A stretch of 64,000 nucleotides of DNA, from contig NZ_JAJTBG010000005.1 in the NCBI RefSeq assembly GCF_021287045.1, positions 1 through 64,000 on the forward strand. Direction: 5' to 3'. Positions 36,201 to 44,412 of this stretch are shown piece by piece (within the stretch, counting starts at the first letter, position 1; each line of letters opens with the position of its first letter). The notes under the pieces are model-generated. The model did no database searches and had not been told where the DNA came from. It worked only from the letters and a program-made list of their open reading frames with translations. Both the position numbers and the translations under genes were made by a program. The DNA is from Oryzomicrobium sp. GTDB taxonomy: Bacteria > Pseudomonadota > Gammaproteobacteria > Burkholderiales > Rhodocyclaceae.

Positions 36201-39200
36201 CGACGGGGAATCCGGTAACCATGTGATCGTCGGCGGCCAGGGCGACAACACCATCTACGGCGGCAGCGGCAACGACACGATCTATGCGGGAGACGATGGC
36301 GACAACTGGGACAGGGCCGAGACGGGCAACAATTACGTCGAAGGTGGAAGCGGCAATTGCCTCATTTTCGGCTCCGGCGGCAACGACACCCTGATTGCCG
36401 GCTCCGGCAACAGCACCATCTACGGCGGCAGCGGCAACGAATACATCGAAGGAGGTTCCGGACACTGCGAGCTGTTCAGCAATAGCGGTACCGGAAAGGG
36501 TGGCTCCGGACGCGACACTATGGTTGCGGGCGACGGCGACACCACTATCCACGGTGGCGATGGCGTCGATTTCATCTACGGCGGTACAGGCGTCGACGTG
36601 ATCTACGGCGGCAACGGCACCCAGGAAATCCATAGCGGCAACGGCGGTACGGCCGAGCGGCCGACACAGATTTTGGTCGGCTCGGGAACGAGTACGGTGT
36701 ACGGTGGATCGGGAGTCCTGCAGGTGACCGGTGGCAGTGGTTCGGACACGCTGATCGCCGGCGACGGGGAAACCACGCTGACCGGCGGTTCCGGTACGGA
36801 AGTGATGTATGCCGGGGCAGGCAGGGATCTCCTGATTGCCGGCTCCGGCAACGATACCCTTTATGGCGGAACCGGCGAGGCTACCTTGCAGGGCGGCAGC
36901 GGAGATGCATTGCTGGTGGCCGGTGAAGGTGCAACGACCCTGATCGGCGGAACCGGGCAGATGACCTATCAGGTCGATCCTGGTGCTGGCGAGACGGTGA
37001 TCAAGGTGGCGAAGGCCGGTGACACGCTGCAGTTTGGCGGCGGCATCACGCTGGATGACATCAACCTCATTGCCGCGCTGTCCGACGATGGGCATCCAGT
37101 GCTCGAAATCGACCTCGCGACCGGTGGAACGATCTGGATCGTCGATGGGTTGATCGCCGCCATCGACCGGTTCGCCTTTGCCGACGGTTCGGTACTGTCG
37201 CTCAAGGATCTCATGCAGGCCGCGAACACGGGGTCGGGCCCCAGGCGGGGAGCGCAGGGGAGCTTGATATTGAACGCCGCTGGTGGCGGCAACCTGGTGG
37301 CGGGAAGCGACAACGACACGCTGGTGGCCTTCGGTGCCAACACGACCCTTACGGGCGGAAACGGCAACGATACCTTCTTCATCAACGACACCACCGACGT
37401 CATCATCGCCAAAGCCGGCGGCCACAATAACGTCAAAACCTCGGTCTCTTACGTCACGCCGGATAACGTCGAAATGCTGGTCGGCACCGGTACCGACGCC
37501 CTCGTGCTCACCGGCAATGCTCTCGGCGGTACTGTAATCGGCAACACCGGCCATGACACGTTGGTCGCGGGGGCTGGCAATGCCACGCTGATCGGCAACA
37601 GCGGCAATGACGTGTTTATCGTGAGCAAGGCGGCCGATGTCGTGCGCGCCAAGGCGGGTGGCGTCAACACGGTGGATACGAGTGTCGATTACGTGGCGCC
37701 CGAGAATGTCCAGCAACTGCGCGGTACTGGCAGCCAGGCTATTCGACTGACCGGCAACGGCCTCGACAATCTCATCGTTTCCAATGGCGCCAACGACACG
37801 CTGGTTGCCGGCAGCGGCAAGGCCACGCTGGTCGGAGGTGCCGGGAACGATACCTTCATCGTGAACAACTCGGCCGACGTCGTGTTGGAACAGGAGGGGA
37901 ACGGCTTCGACACCGTCCTGTCGTCGGTCGATTATGTCCTGCCCGACCACGTCGAACAGTTGGTGCTGACCGGCAGCAACGCGCTTACGGCTCGGGGAAA
38001 TGCAACCGGTGGAACGATCTATGCGAACTCCGGGAACGATACCCTGATCGGCGGCACCGGAAACACGACCCTTGTCGGCGGCACAGGCAAGGACACCTTC
38101 GTTCTGGAGGCAGGGACGGGCGCCACTACCGTCGTCGACAATTCGGCGGCAGGCGCCGTCGTGCGGCTCGGCTTCGGCGTCGGCCTGGGCGATCTTAGTA
38201 CACAGCGAGACGGAAACGACCTGATCCTGACGATTCGCTCGACACCCAGTTCAATGCGCTTGCAAGGGTATTACGCCGGCACATCGGCAAGCTGGCAGAT
38301 CGTCGACGCCCAAGGGGTCGCAACAACTCCTGACGATTTGGTCCAAGCTCTCGGCGAAAACAGCTGGCTGACAAACCGCAAGCTTGATTTCTTCACGTCG
38401 ATGCGGATGGGAATTATTGGAATGCTGGAAGGCCAGGGGTTTACCCAGCTGGCTAATGGCTCGCTCTATAAAGCGCCAAATGTTCCAATAGCATACAACG
38501 AAACAATAGCAACCGATCGAGTCACTACGACTCTTGAAAGTCTGACAGCCAATTCTTCTGTGGTGTCATCAAGTAGTACGACATATTCCCAATATTTCGT
38601 GCTGAACGCATCCTATGTTTATCCAGCAGCCACAATCGATGGGAATTACACCTTGTCGATTGTCGACACCAAGGCAAATATTGAGCAGCACCAGAGCCTT
38701 ATTGGTGACTCAACTTATATTGACTTACCACCCATCGAGAACAACTCAACGAATTCAATTGCCTGGATGCAACTAAGCTGGGGACAACCACACGCTCTTG
38801 GATCGTCCACCACTTCGCAGACATGCATAGACATCAGTCCTTACACCATAGTTAATGGCCAGCCCTTATTCTTGGGCCTCATCACAGTCAATGAGATCAG
38901 CTATGCTGCTTATCATGCTACTGTCACCGGTCTGACGGAAACCCCCCCGCCGGGCTCCGATTTATACGTAAGCCTGCCCAAAGCACTACAGACCTGGTTT
39001 TACCACGACACTCAAACTTATAACCTTAACGAGTTGGACCTGACGAATGGTGATCACGTCGTATCAGCCAACTCCTACAGTGCTGTTATCGGCGGCATCG
39101 GCAATAATACAATTTATAACGCCGGATTTGCCTACGGCGGCATCGGCAATGCCCACCTTTCCGGTGGCGGAACACTGATTGCGGGAATTGGCGATCAATA

Positions 39201-41517
39201 TCTTGAGAATGGTACGACGATGATCGTCGGGGACGGCCACGATACAGTCATTGCCGGAGCCGGAGATACTATTCAGGTGTCGGCAGCCAACACCGGCATG
39301 GACATCCTCATCGGGACTGCTGGCAATTCATTTGCAGTGGTGAATGCCATCTACCAGGCCCATGGAATCGATCAGTGGCAGGAAGCCTATGAGCACGCCG
39401 GCCAGATACATTTCTATGAGATCGAGACGTTCAGTGAATATTTCGACTCATTCGCCGAAGGCTGCGCAGCCTACCATCAGCGATGGCCATGGATTGACTT
39501 ACAAGCGATATTCGAATCCGGGCTCATGACGATAACGACCATTGACCCGTTGCCATTCCTGATCCAGATACCGGGCCAGGAACTCACCCCAAGCTCCTAC
39601 TATGAAAACGCACATCTACCGACCATCACCTTGAGCGGTGAGAGCTTTGAGGCCTTGCAACCCTATCTGGATACAGGCGTGCTCGTTTCTCCAACGGTCA
39701 GCTTTGGAGAAGGGATAACCCTCGCCAATTTGAAATTTTCATGGGGATCCATCAATTCACCGATAGATGGCATATCCCGTATAACGCTTGATATATCCTG
39801 GGGGAACGACCAGGGCGTTCGCATCTTGATGCCAAACTTTACCGATCCACTCGGTAGTGGCATTCAGAGTTACGTATTTTCCGACGGTACGAAATGTTCC
39901 CTAACCGATCTTGTTTCCCTTGCTCCTCCGCCCCCCGATTTCGACCCTCAATTCTTCCACTTTGAGCGGGGCTCAGGCACCAAAGCGATAAACACTTTCA
40001 ATCTTCCTAGCATCACTGGTATCAGTATAGGAGCCAATTTGGCTTCATCTGCCCTGGCCGTGCAATTGGATGGCCACGACCTTGTCATTGGAGAACATGA
40101 GGGTTCCGACACACTTCGTATTCCTAATTGGTTTGATGAGCAGTGGTGCACGGCACCGGCCATCATCAAGTTTGCTGATGGAACGTATTGGGATACGCAA
40201 ACAATTAACCGAATGCTGAATGTTGTCGATGGCGGTGCTGGAAACCAAGTGGTTAATGGTATTCCAGGACTTCCCTCGATGTTGCTGGCGGGATCGAACG
40301 ATACACTGATTGGCGGTTCACACAGCGACACTTATGTCTACATCGCCGGTAGTGGCGAAATACATATTGTGGATCAAGGTGGCGGCACGCTACAGTTCGG
40401 TGCCGACATTACGCCGGACATGATCAGTCTCGGTGTCGGTTCTTGCCTGCTACGCATTGGTGACCAAGGGGACATGATCCACCTCGATGGCTTCGACCCT
40501 ACCCATGCGGATCAATTCGCAAGCGTACAAAAATTTTCTTTTGCCGACGGCACCGTATTGACCTACTCACAATTGATTTCGAGAGGGTTCGATATTTATG
40601 GTTCTTCTGGCGATGAAACTCTAACCGGTACCAATCTCGACAATCGTATCTACGCCGGCAGCGGCAACGATATCCTAATCGGCAGTGGCCGGTATGACAC
40701 ACTTTACGGTGGTGCAGGCCAAGATACCCTTATTGCCGGAAACGGCTGCGATCTTCTGATCGCCGGAAGCGGTGATACGACTCTGGTAGCGGGCATAGGA
40801 ATGGATACGCTCGTCGCCGGCAGTGGTATCGATACGTTCGTAATCGATATAGCCGACACCACGACTGTCATCGATGAATCTACAAAATACGGCAATCAAG
40901 GAATTGGCAGCGATGTTATTCACATTACCGGCCAAAGTAATGGCATCGGCGCCAAAAATGTAGGTATCGATGTGGCGGGGAGGGATGTCCTTTTCCATAT
41001 TGGGGAAACAACCCAGATCCGGCTCCAGAATTATCTCGACTCTGCCGGCTCCCCTCTTGGTCGCCTGGAATTTGATGACGGCAGCAGCATAGTGGCGGAG
41101 TCGGTCGGAGGCGGCGACTATTGGTTTGCCAGTTATGACCGTGACGGGATCAAGCTTGGGGAGACGATCGTAGCTCCAGCAAATGATTCTGCCCCTACGG
41201 CGCCTGCCAACTCGCTCAATCGAGGAAGCGATCCCAATAAACTCGAACCCCAGGCATTTGCTTTTAGCTCAACCACGGGCGGAAATACTTCGCTAACGGC
41301 TTGGCAACTCGCCGATGCTCAGCTAACGAGCCATCTTGCAAACAGTGAGAATTCAGCAATGGGGAACGATCTCACGTATTACGGGATGCCAGGTAGCCTA
41401 AGCAGTATCAATATCGCCGCCTCCGACATGGCGATCGCCAATACTCAATTCGGGAAATCACCTCAGGCCTTCCTGTCATCTGCCAATCTCAGCAACGGAG
41501 GGTCACAGCTGCTCTAA
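33250..41517 (+). CDS. Giant RTX protein with N-terminal class 3 lipase domain, T1SS substrate
   Basis: 2755 residues. The N-terminal domain (about 10-260) is lipase class 3-like: VVISFKGSDAGSNWQSDLL, then FITAGHSLGGGMAQSFALRN with nucleophile S153, and a possible acid/His pair in NHHVYDVRTPNDIA. A beta-rich linker follows (about 590-710). Many GGSGNDTIY-type calcium-binding nonapeptides occupy about 755-1640, with further clusters near 1940-2030 and 2450-2530. Several haemolysin-related modules of the I..FAFADGSVLSL type are interspersed. A segment of about 280 residues (1650-1930) lacks repeats and is AT-richer. The tail is uncleaved, Ser/Ala/Asn-rich and hydrophobic at the end (GGSQLL), as in T1SS signals. 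Ribosome site: AGGGG before the ATG. Likely a secreted phospholipase or lipase; target unknown. Confidence 0.9.
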   Translation: MPKSTAINESSGMALAYQSYPEAANKQALPIPAGWDSLGESAEGSLGLTDTWNQQFGSNNKLENQFVVFVNEKEHQVVISFKGSDAGSNWQSDLLDAGAAEFAKIWPKAQEAYDLLSGKKPILNPDGTPVLDKNGMPVKSPYADWTFITAGHSLGGGMAQSFALRNGLDAYVYNSLPIANDTINGTALGNVVTDRTTGATTPKPFFASESDFQAKYDAWIGGNHHVYDVRTPNDIATFFYPTFGRGKYLSTMSGQAPDMLPGVEIPMQMKLALGLSILAGNAGALVSLASLTFEALDHMMGTLRDAALNVGLDTNGRFLRLPGQELLAQMPTLVRNQLSAIGAVSASNITEVGNGFVRLATSTGDYYIKYVQAGDTTGNPGDVIVQYDNLRKEMTCNVNRPGDGFSIVEYDASHNEVSRTKTILNAKDKLEVTEYWSKDDPAAHKTETRKLTPDGWQDTISGGSGQEKYVIATQGDLKGQQVLRDISPKGTICVGEKPLAPDVATLIHISTNIWQDSEGTLYRFQPGARNGVGTLMVSGGTLGTNTLEIDGFDLSAAQSDTGYAGIRLGSTKLAIEPGTCRATDAFSTSNDTPANVSASATGTLQTFTVVASAVSDKARQIVLALSDSAAGFASIFGINTGADYIPFGNGPITLTIPAGKDGVTVALVNTGDRSAAASAQLTATIVDPGAAVPASSNVFTVDFQANGLPSGGRPDHTIVGDLQPINYGSDTNPQYHMDEFGNLVVDPASPAPGRNDTLYGSSGNDLIQAGGGTNLVRATQGGNDTVEGQGGTGAIIAGSGNNALYGNARETFAQALERAGHGQATGQYGYLFAMGDGANTVVGGNGNDLVLTGGGNNLVILGPGNSTVLGGEHVVDAATDWNTLNQEAILTLNRINARPANTFVVPQGWSQQQYTHWLNGTPFGTSRDTIFGGSGTNLIRTSNGDNYVDAGTGNTSVYGGGGNDTIFGSSGNGVLWGGGGNDYIDGESGNHVIVGGQGDNTIYGGSGNDTIYAGDDGDNWDRAETGNNYVEGGSGNCLIFGSGGNDTLIAGSGNSTIYGGSGNEYIEGGSGHCELFSNSGTGKGGSGRDTMVAGDGDTTIHGGDGVDFIYGGTGVDVIYGGNGTQEIHSGNGGTAERPTQILVGSGTSTVYGGSGVLQVTGGSGSDTLIAGDGETTLTGGSGTEVMYAGAGRDLLIAGSGNDTLYGGTGEATLQGGSGDALLVAGEGATTLIGGTGQMTYQVDPGAGETVIKVAKAGDTLQFGGGITLDDINLIAALSDDGHPVLEIDLATGGTIWIVDGLIAAIDRFAFADGSVLSLKDLMQAANTGSGPRRGAQGSLILNAAGGGNLVAGSDNDTLVAFGANTTLTGGNGNDTFFINDTTDVIIAKAGGHNNVKTSVSYVTPDNVEMLVGTGTDALVLTGNALGGTVIGNTGHDTLVAGAGNATLIGNSGNDVFIVSKAADVVRAKAGGVNTVDTSVDYVAPENVQQLRGTGSQAIRLTGNGLDNLIVSNGANDTLVAGSGKATLVGGAGNDTFIVNNSADVVLEQEGNGFDTVLSSVDYVLPDHVEQLVLTGSNALTARGNATGGTIYANSGNDTLIGGTGNTTLVGGTGKDTFVLEAGTGATTVVDNSAAGAVVRLGFGVGLGDLSTQRDGNDLILTIRSTPSSMRLQGYYAGTSASWQIVDAQGVATTPDDLVQALGENSWLTNRKLDFFTSMRMGIIGMLEGQGFTQLANGSLYKAPNVPIAYNETIATDRVTTTLESLTANSSVVSSSSTTYSQYFVLNASYVYPAATIDGNYTLSIVDTKANIEQHQSLIGDSTYIDLPPIENNSTNSIAWMQLSWGQPHALGSSTTSQTCIDISPYTIVNGQPLFLGLITVNEISYAAYHATVTGLTETPPPGSDLYVSLPKALQTWFYHDTQTYNLNELDLTNGDHVVSANSYSAVIGGIGNNTIYNAGFAYGGIGNAHLSGGGTLIAGIGDQYLENGTTMIVGDGHDTVIAGAGDTIQVSAANTGMDILIGTAGNSFAVVNAIYQAHGIDQWQEAYEHAGQIHFYEIETFSEYFDSFAEGCAAYHQRWPWIDLQAIFESGLMTITTIDPLPFLIQIPGQELTPSSYYENAHLPTITLSGESFEALQPYLDTGVLVSPTVSFGEGITLANLKFSWGSINSPIDGISRITLDISWGNDQGVRILMPNFTDPLGSGIQSYVFSDGTKCSLTDLVSLAPPPPDFDPQFFHFERGSGTKAINTFNLPSITGISIGANLASSALAVQLDGHDLVIGEHEGSDTLRIPNWFDEQWCTAPAIIKFADGTYWDTQTINRMLNVVDGGAGNQVVNGIPGLPSMLLAGSNDTLIGGSHSDTYVYIAGSGEIHIVDQGGGTLQFGADITPDMISLGVGSCLLRIGDQGDMIHLDGFDPTHADQFASVQKFSFADGTVLTYSQLISRGFDIYGSSGDETLTGTNLDNRIYAGSGNDILIGSGRYDTLYGGAGQDTLIAGNGCDLLIAGSGDTTLVAGIGMDTLVAGSGIDTFVIDIADTTTVIDESTKYGNQGIGSDVIHITGQSNGIGAKNVGIDVAGRDVLFHIGETTQIRLQNYLDSAGSPLGRLEFDDGSSIVAESVGGGDYWFASYDRDGIKLGETIVAPANDSAPTAPANSLNRGSDPNKLEPQAFAFSSTTGGNTSLTAWQLADAQLTSHLANSENSAMGNDLTYYGMPGSLSSINIAASDMAIANTQFGKSPQAFLSSANLSNGGSQLL

Positions 41518-41532
41518 GACCAGGGGCAGCGA

Positions 41533-41609
41533 CAGGGCGTCACAAGCCCTGCCGCCAAACATTTCGCGATTTGAAGTTATCCATGCGTCGGGAAACATAT
41601 TCCCGACGC
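41533..41609 (+). promoter_or_regulatory. Two hairpins between the RTX and adaptor genes
   Basis: Hairpin 1: CAGGGC (41533-41538) with GCCCTG (41546-41551). Hairpin 2: a perfect 9-bp stem GCGTCGGGA (41585-41593) with TCCCGACGC (41601-41609), loop AACATAT, followed by TCATCAACTT. Neither has a proper T-tract; partial attenuation or RNA stabilisation is plausible. Confidence 0.5.
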
Positions 41610-41619
41610 TCATCAACTT

Positions 41620-42981
41620 ATGTCCCACTCTTCCACACTCTCGTCAGACGCTCTCGATTTTGCTCCTGGTCTCCTTTCCATCCAGGAAAGCCCACCAGCG
41701 CGCTTGCCAAGAGCAATTCTTTTCATCGTGAGCATCCTGTTCGGCATCTTGGTGCTCTGGGCAATGTTCGGCCGGCTAGACATTATTGCCAGTGCAGAAG
41801 GAAGGCTGGTACCGCAAACCTATGTAAAGATCGTCCAGCCCGCGGATGCCGGGATCGTACAGGAGATACTCGTACGCGAGGGCGAAGCAGTACAGGCAGG
41901 GCAGGTGCTTCTGCGTCTCGACCGCCAAGTGGCGGAGGCCGACCAACGTACGCTCAATACCGAAGCAGCATTACGCGCCCTTCAACTGCAGCGAATCGGT
42001 GCCGAGCTCGGCAATGCGCCATTCCAGCCCCGAAACGACATACCGTCCGACCTGGCTGCGTCAGTGACAGCTCAATATCACGATCATCGCAAGGCATATG
42101 AGGATGCAATCAACCAAGCAACTGAACGGCTGAAGAAAGCCAAGCGCGATCATGAGGCAGGTGTTGAAACACTGGAAAAGCTAAAAGAGGCAGAACCCAT
42201 TCTCAAAGAACAAGCCATGGCCTACACAGAGATGGGCAAAGATGGCTATGTTCCACAGGTGATGATGCGAGAAAAGCAGCGGGAACACCTTGAGAAGGCA
42301 CGCGAACTCAACGCCCAACAAGCCACCGTTGCATCACTGGCCGCTGCGGCTGCCGAAGCAACTAAACAACTTGATCAGGTCACTTCGAAATATCGCAGCG
42401 ACCTGCAGAACGAACGGATAGACGCTGAAGGCCAATATCGAAAATTACAGCAAGAGCTCGTGAAACAAGCTCATAAGGTTGACCTGCTCGAGCTCAAGGC
42501 ACCACAAGCAGGTGTTGTAAAGGATTTAGCCACCCACACCGTTGGAACTGTTGTTTCAACTGGAACCGTTTTACTTTCCTTAGTACCTGAGAGTGAGCCG
42601 CTAATCGCCGAGGTCAGAGTAAAGAACGACGATGTTGGCTTTGTATATCCAGGGCAGATAACCAAGCTCAAATTGGTCCCTTATCCATTCGAAAAATATG
42701 GCCTGATGGAAGGAACTGTCGTCCACGTTGGCCCTGATGCCGATGAAGCTGACCCTCATGCCTCGGGCAGTAAGGATGGAAACAAGAGCACGCCGCAAAC
42801 ACCTGCATACAAGGCACTTATATCACTCAAAAATCAACGACTTGACACCCAGGGGAAGAGCTTCAAGCTTGTACCAGGCATGCAGGTTATCGCTGAAATC
42901 CACCAGGGACGTCGCAGTGTATTTGAATACCTGCTTTCGCCAGTACAAAAAACTCTCCATGACAGTGGGCGGGAGCGATAA
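41620..42981 (+). CDS. HlyD-family membrane fusion protein of the type I secretion system
   Basis: 453 residues: a short cytoplasmic N-terminus, one membrane helix (31-50), a beta-barrel/lipoyl half-motif (VKIVQPADAGIVQEILVREGEAVQAGQVLLRLD in outline), a long coiled-coil hairpin (about 110-285), the second lipoyl half (VDLLELKAPQAGVVKDLATH), and a C-terminal beta-barrel domain (VPGMQVIAEIHQGRRSVFEY). It bridges the ABC exporter and the outer-membrane channel. It follows the RTX gene by about 100 bases and precedes the TolC gene by 2 bases. Confidence 0.94.
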   Translation: MSHSSTLSSDALDFAPGLLSIQESPPARLPRAILFIVSILFGILVLWAMFGRLDIIASAEGRLVPQTYVKIVQPADAGIVQEILVREGEAVQAGQVLLRLDRQVAEADQRTLNTEAALRALQLQRIGAELGNAPFQPRNDIPSDLAASVTAQYHDHRKAYEDAINQATERLKKAKRDHEAGVETLEKLKEAEPILKEQAMAYTEMGKDGYVPQVMMREKQREHLEKARELNAQQATVASLAAAAAEATKQLDQVTSKYRSDLQNERIDAEGQYRKLQQELVKQAHKVDLLELKAPQAGVVKDLATHTVGTVVSTGTVLLSLVPESEPLIAEVRVKNDDVGFVYPGQITKLKLVPYPFEKYGLMEGTVVHVGPDADEADPHASGSKDGNKSTPQTPAYKALISLKNQRLDTQGKSFKLVPGMQVIAEIHQGRRSVFEYLLSPVQKTLHDSGRER

Positions 42982-42983
42982 GA

Positions 42984-44333
42984 ATGTCCTTAGTGGTGAA
43001 ATGGTGCCTCTTGAGGTGCCTATATACCTGCGCTTTTTACGCTTTTTTTGGTAATGCATGGTCAGTAGATTTACTGACACTCTATCGTATCGCCCAAAAC
43101 GATGATCCAGTCTTCGAGATTGCCCGCCATACCAGGGAGGCCACTGAACAGAAAGTTCCACAAGCCCGAGCTGGACTACTGCCAGCCCTGAGTATCTCTG
43201 GCAATGATGGTCGCACGCGAGCTCAAACCACGTTCTCCAATCAGTCCACGGTTGATCGAAATGTGGACGCCTGGACTTGGACTCTTCAACTTACGCAACC
43301 GCTTGTCCGCCTGCAAAACGTCTTTGCCTATCAGCAATCGACTCTGCAGGCTGATGCCGCTGAGGCGCAATTTACACAAACTCTGCATGAGTTGATCCTC
43401 CGCCTTGCACAAGCATATTTCGATACGCTAATTGCAGAGGAAGCCCAGATGGCAGCCGAGGCACAACTGCGTGCGCTAGATGAACAGTGGCGACAAGCAA
43501 AACGCGGTTTCGAAACAGGGGTGCGAGCAATCACGGACATGCACGAAGCACGCTCCCGTCGTGATGATGCCCGTGCATTGAAAATTGCGGCAGAAAACGA
43601 GGTTGAAATAAAACACTCAGAACTAGAGCGGATCGTCGGGCCTGTTAACGGCAAACTAGCTGCTTTAGGTAGTGCAGCAATCATGCCTGAGCCACAACCC
43701 GCGGATGTACAACAGTGGGTAATGCAAGCACGAGAGCAAAATCCGGCAGTGCGCGCACAAAAAAGCACCGTAGACGCCGCTGAGGCTGAAATTAGCCGTA
43801 ATCGTGCGGAGCATCTGCCAACCGTCGATCTGGTTGCCTCCCGTGGAGCAAGCTACAGCTCGGGTAGCCTGACAACCCCGCTTGATTATTCAACCAACAC
43901 ACGCTCAATGCTGGCTAGCGTACAGATCAACGTTCCCTTGTTTTCCGGTGGCGCAACAAATGCACGCATTGAGGAAGCAATTGCCAATCGGAGTAAAGAG
44001 CTTGCCCGATTAGAAGACACCCGGCGTCGGGTAACGACAGACACGAGGCAAGCATACGCCGCCATAATTAATGGACAGGCGCGTATCGAGGCACTGGAAT
44101 CAGCCCAAATCGCGGGAGAAAATGCTGTCAAAGGAAACCAAGTGGGTTACCGCATCGGCCTGCGCACGAATATGGATGTGCTCACCTCCGAGCAACAGCT
44201 GTTCGCGACACGGCGAGACCTGTCCAAGGCGCGCTACGACATCTTGCTCCAAGGCTTGAAGCTCAAGGCTTCGGTTGGCACCTTGACTGAAAGTGACGTA
44301 GTTGAGGTGAATCGTTTGTTGCAGGAACGATAA
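42984..44333 (+). CDS. TolC-family outer-membrane channel of the type I secretion system
   Basis: 449 residues with an N-terminal signal peptide (hydrophobic to about residue 27, GNAWSVDLLTLYRIA). Two similar halves show typical TolC repeats: NDDPVFEIARHTREATEQKVPQAR, GLLPALSISG in the first, and NPAVRAQKSTVDAAEAEISRNRAEHLPTVDL with NVPLFSGGATNARIEEA in the second. It should form the trimeric channel-tunnel for RTX export. Last gene of the locus; I see no clear terminator in the 79 bases before the convergent rng gene. Confidence 0.93.
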   Translation: MSLVVKWCLLRCLYTCAFYAFFGNAWSVDLLTLYRIAQNDDPVFEIARHTREATEQKVPQARAGLLPALSISGNDGRTRAQTTFSNQSTVDRNVDAWTWTLQLTQPLVRLQNVFAYQQSTLQADAAEAQFTQTLHELILRLAQAYFDTLIAEEAQMAAEAQLRALDEQWRQAKRGFETGVRAITDMHEARSRRDDARALKIAAENEVEIKHSELERIVGPVNGKLAALGSAAIMPEPQPADVQQWVMQAREQNPAVRAQKSTVDAAEAEISRNRAEHLPTVDLVASRGASYSSGSLTTPLDYSTNTRSMLASVQINVPLFSGGATNARIEEAIANRSKELARLEDTRRRVTTDTRQAYAAIINGQARIEALESAQIAGENAVKGNQVGYRIGLRTNMDVLTSEQQLFATRRDLSKARYDILLQGLKLKASVGTLTESDVVEVNRLLQER

Positions 44334-44412
44334 GCCCGCCCCTCTACTGAGTACCTGCTAAGTTGCATAAGGGATTACAGACTCCTGGCGCTACCAGAGC
44401 CATAGTCCCAAC

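Noticed and set aside
35510-38120. Tandem DNA repeats resembling a CRISPR-like or minisatellite array
   Set aside because: The repeats are imperfect, 27-base, in frame, and encode GGSGNDT-type calcium-binding nonapeptides of the RTX protein.
26346-44400. Transposon or prophage carrying the secretion locus
   Set aside because: No transposase, integrase, phage gene, terminal inverted repeats or tRNA target could be seen, so I call it only a distinct accessory block.
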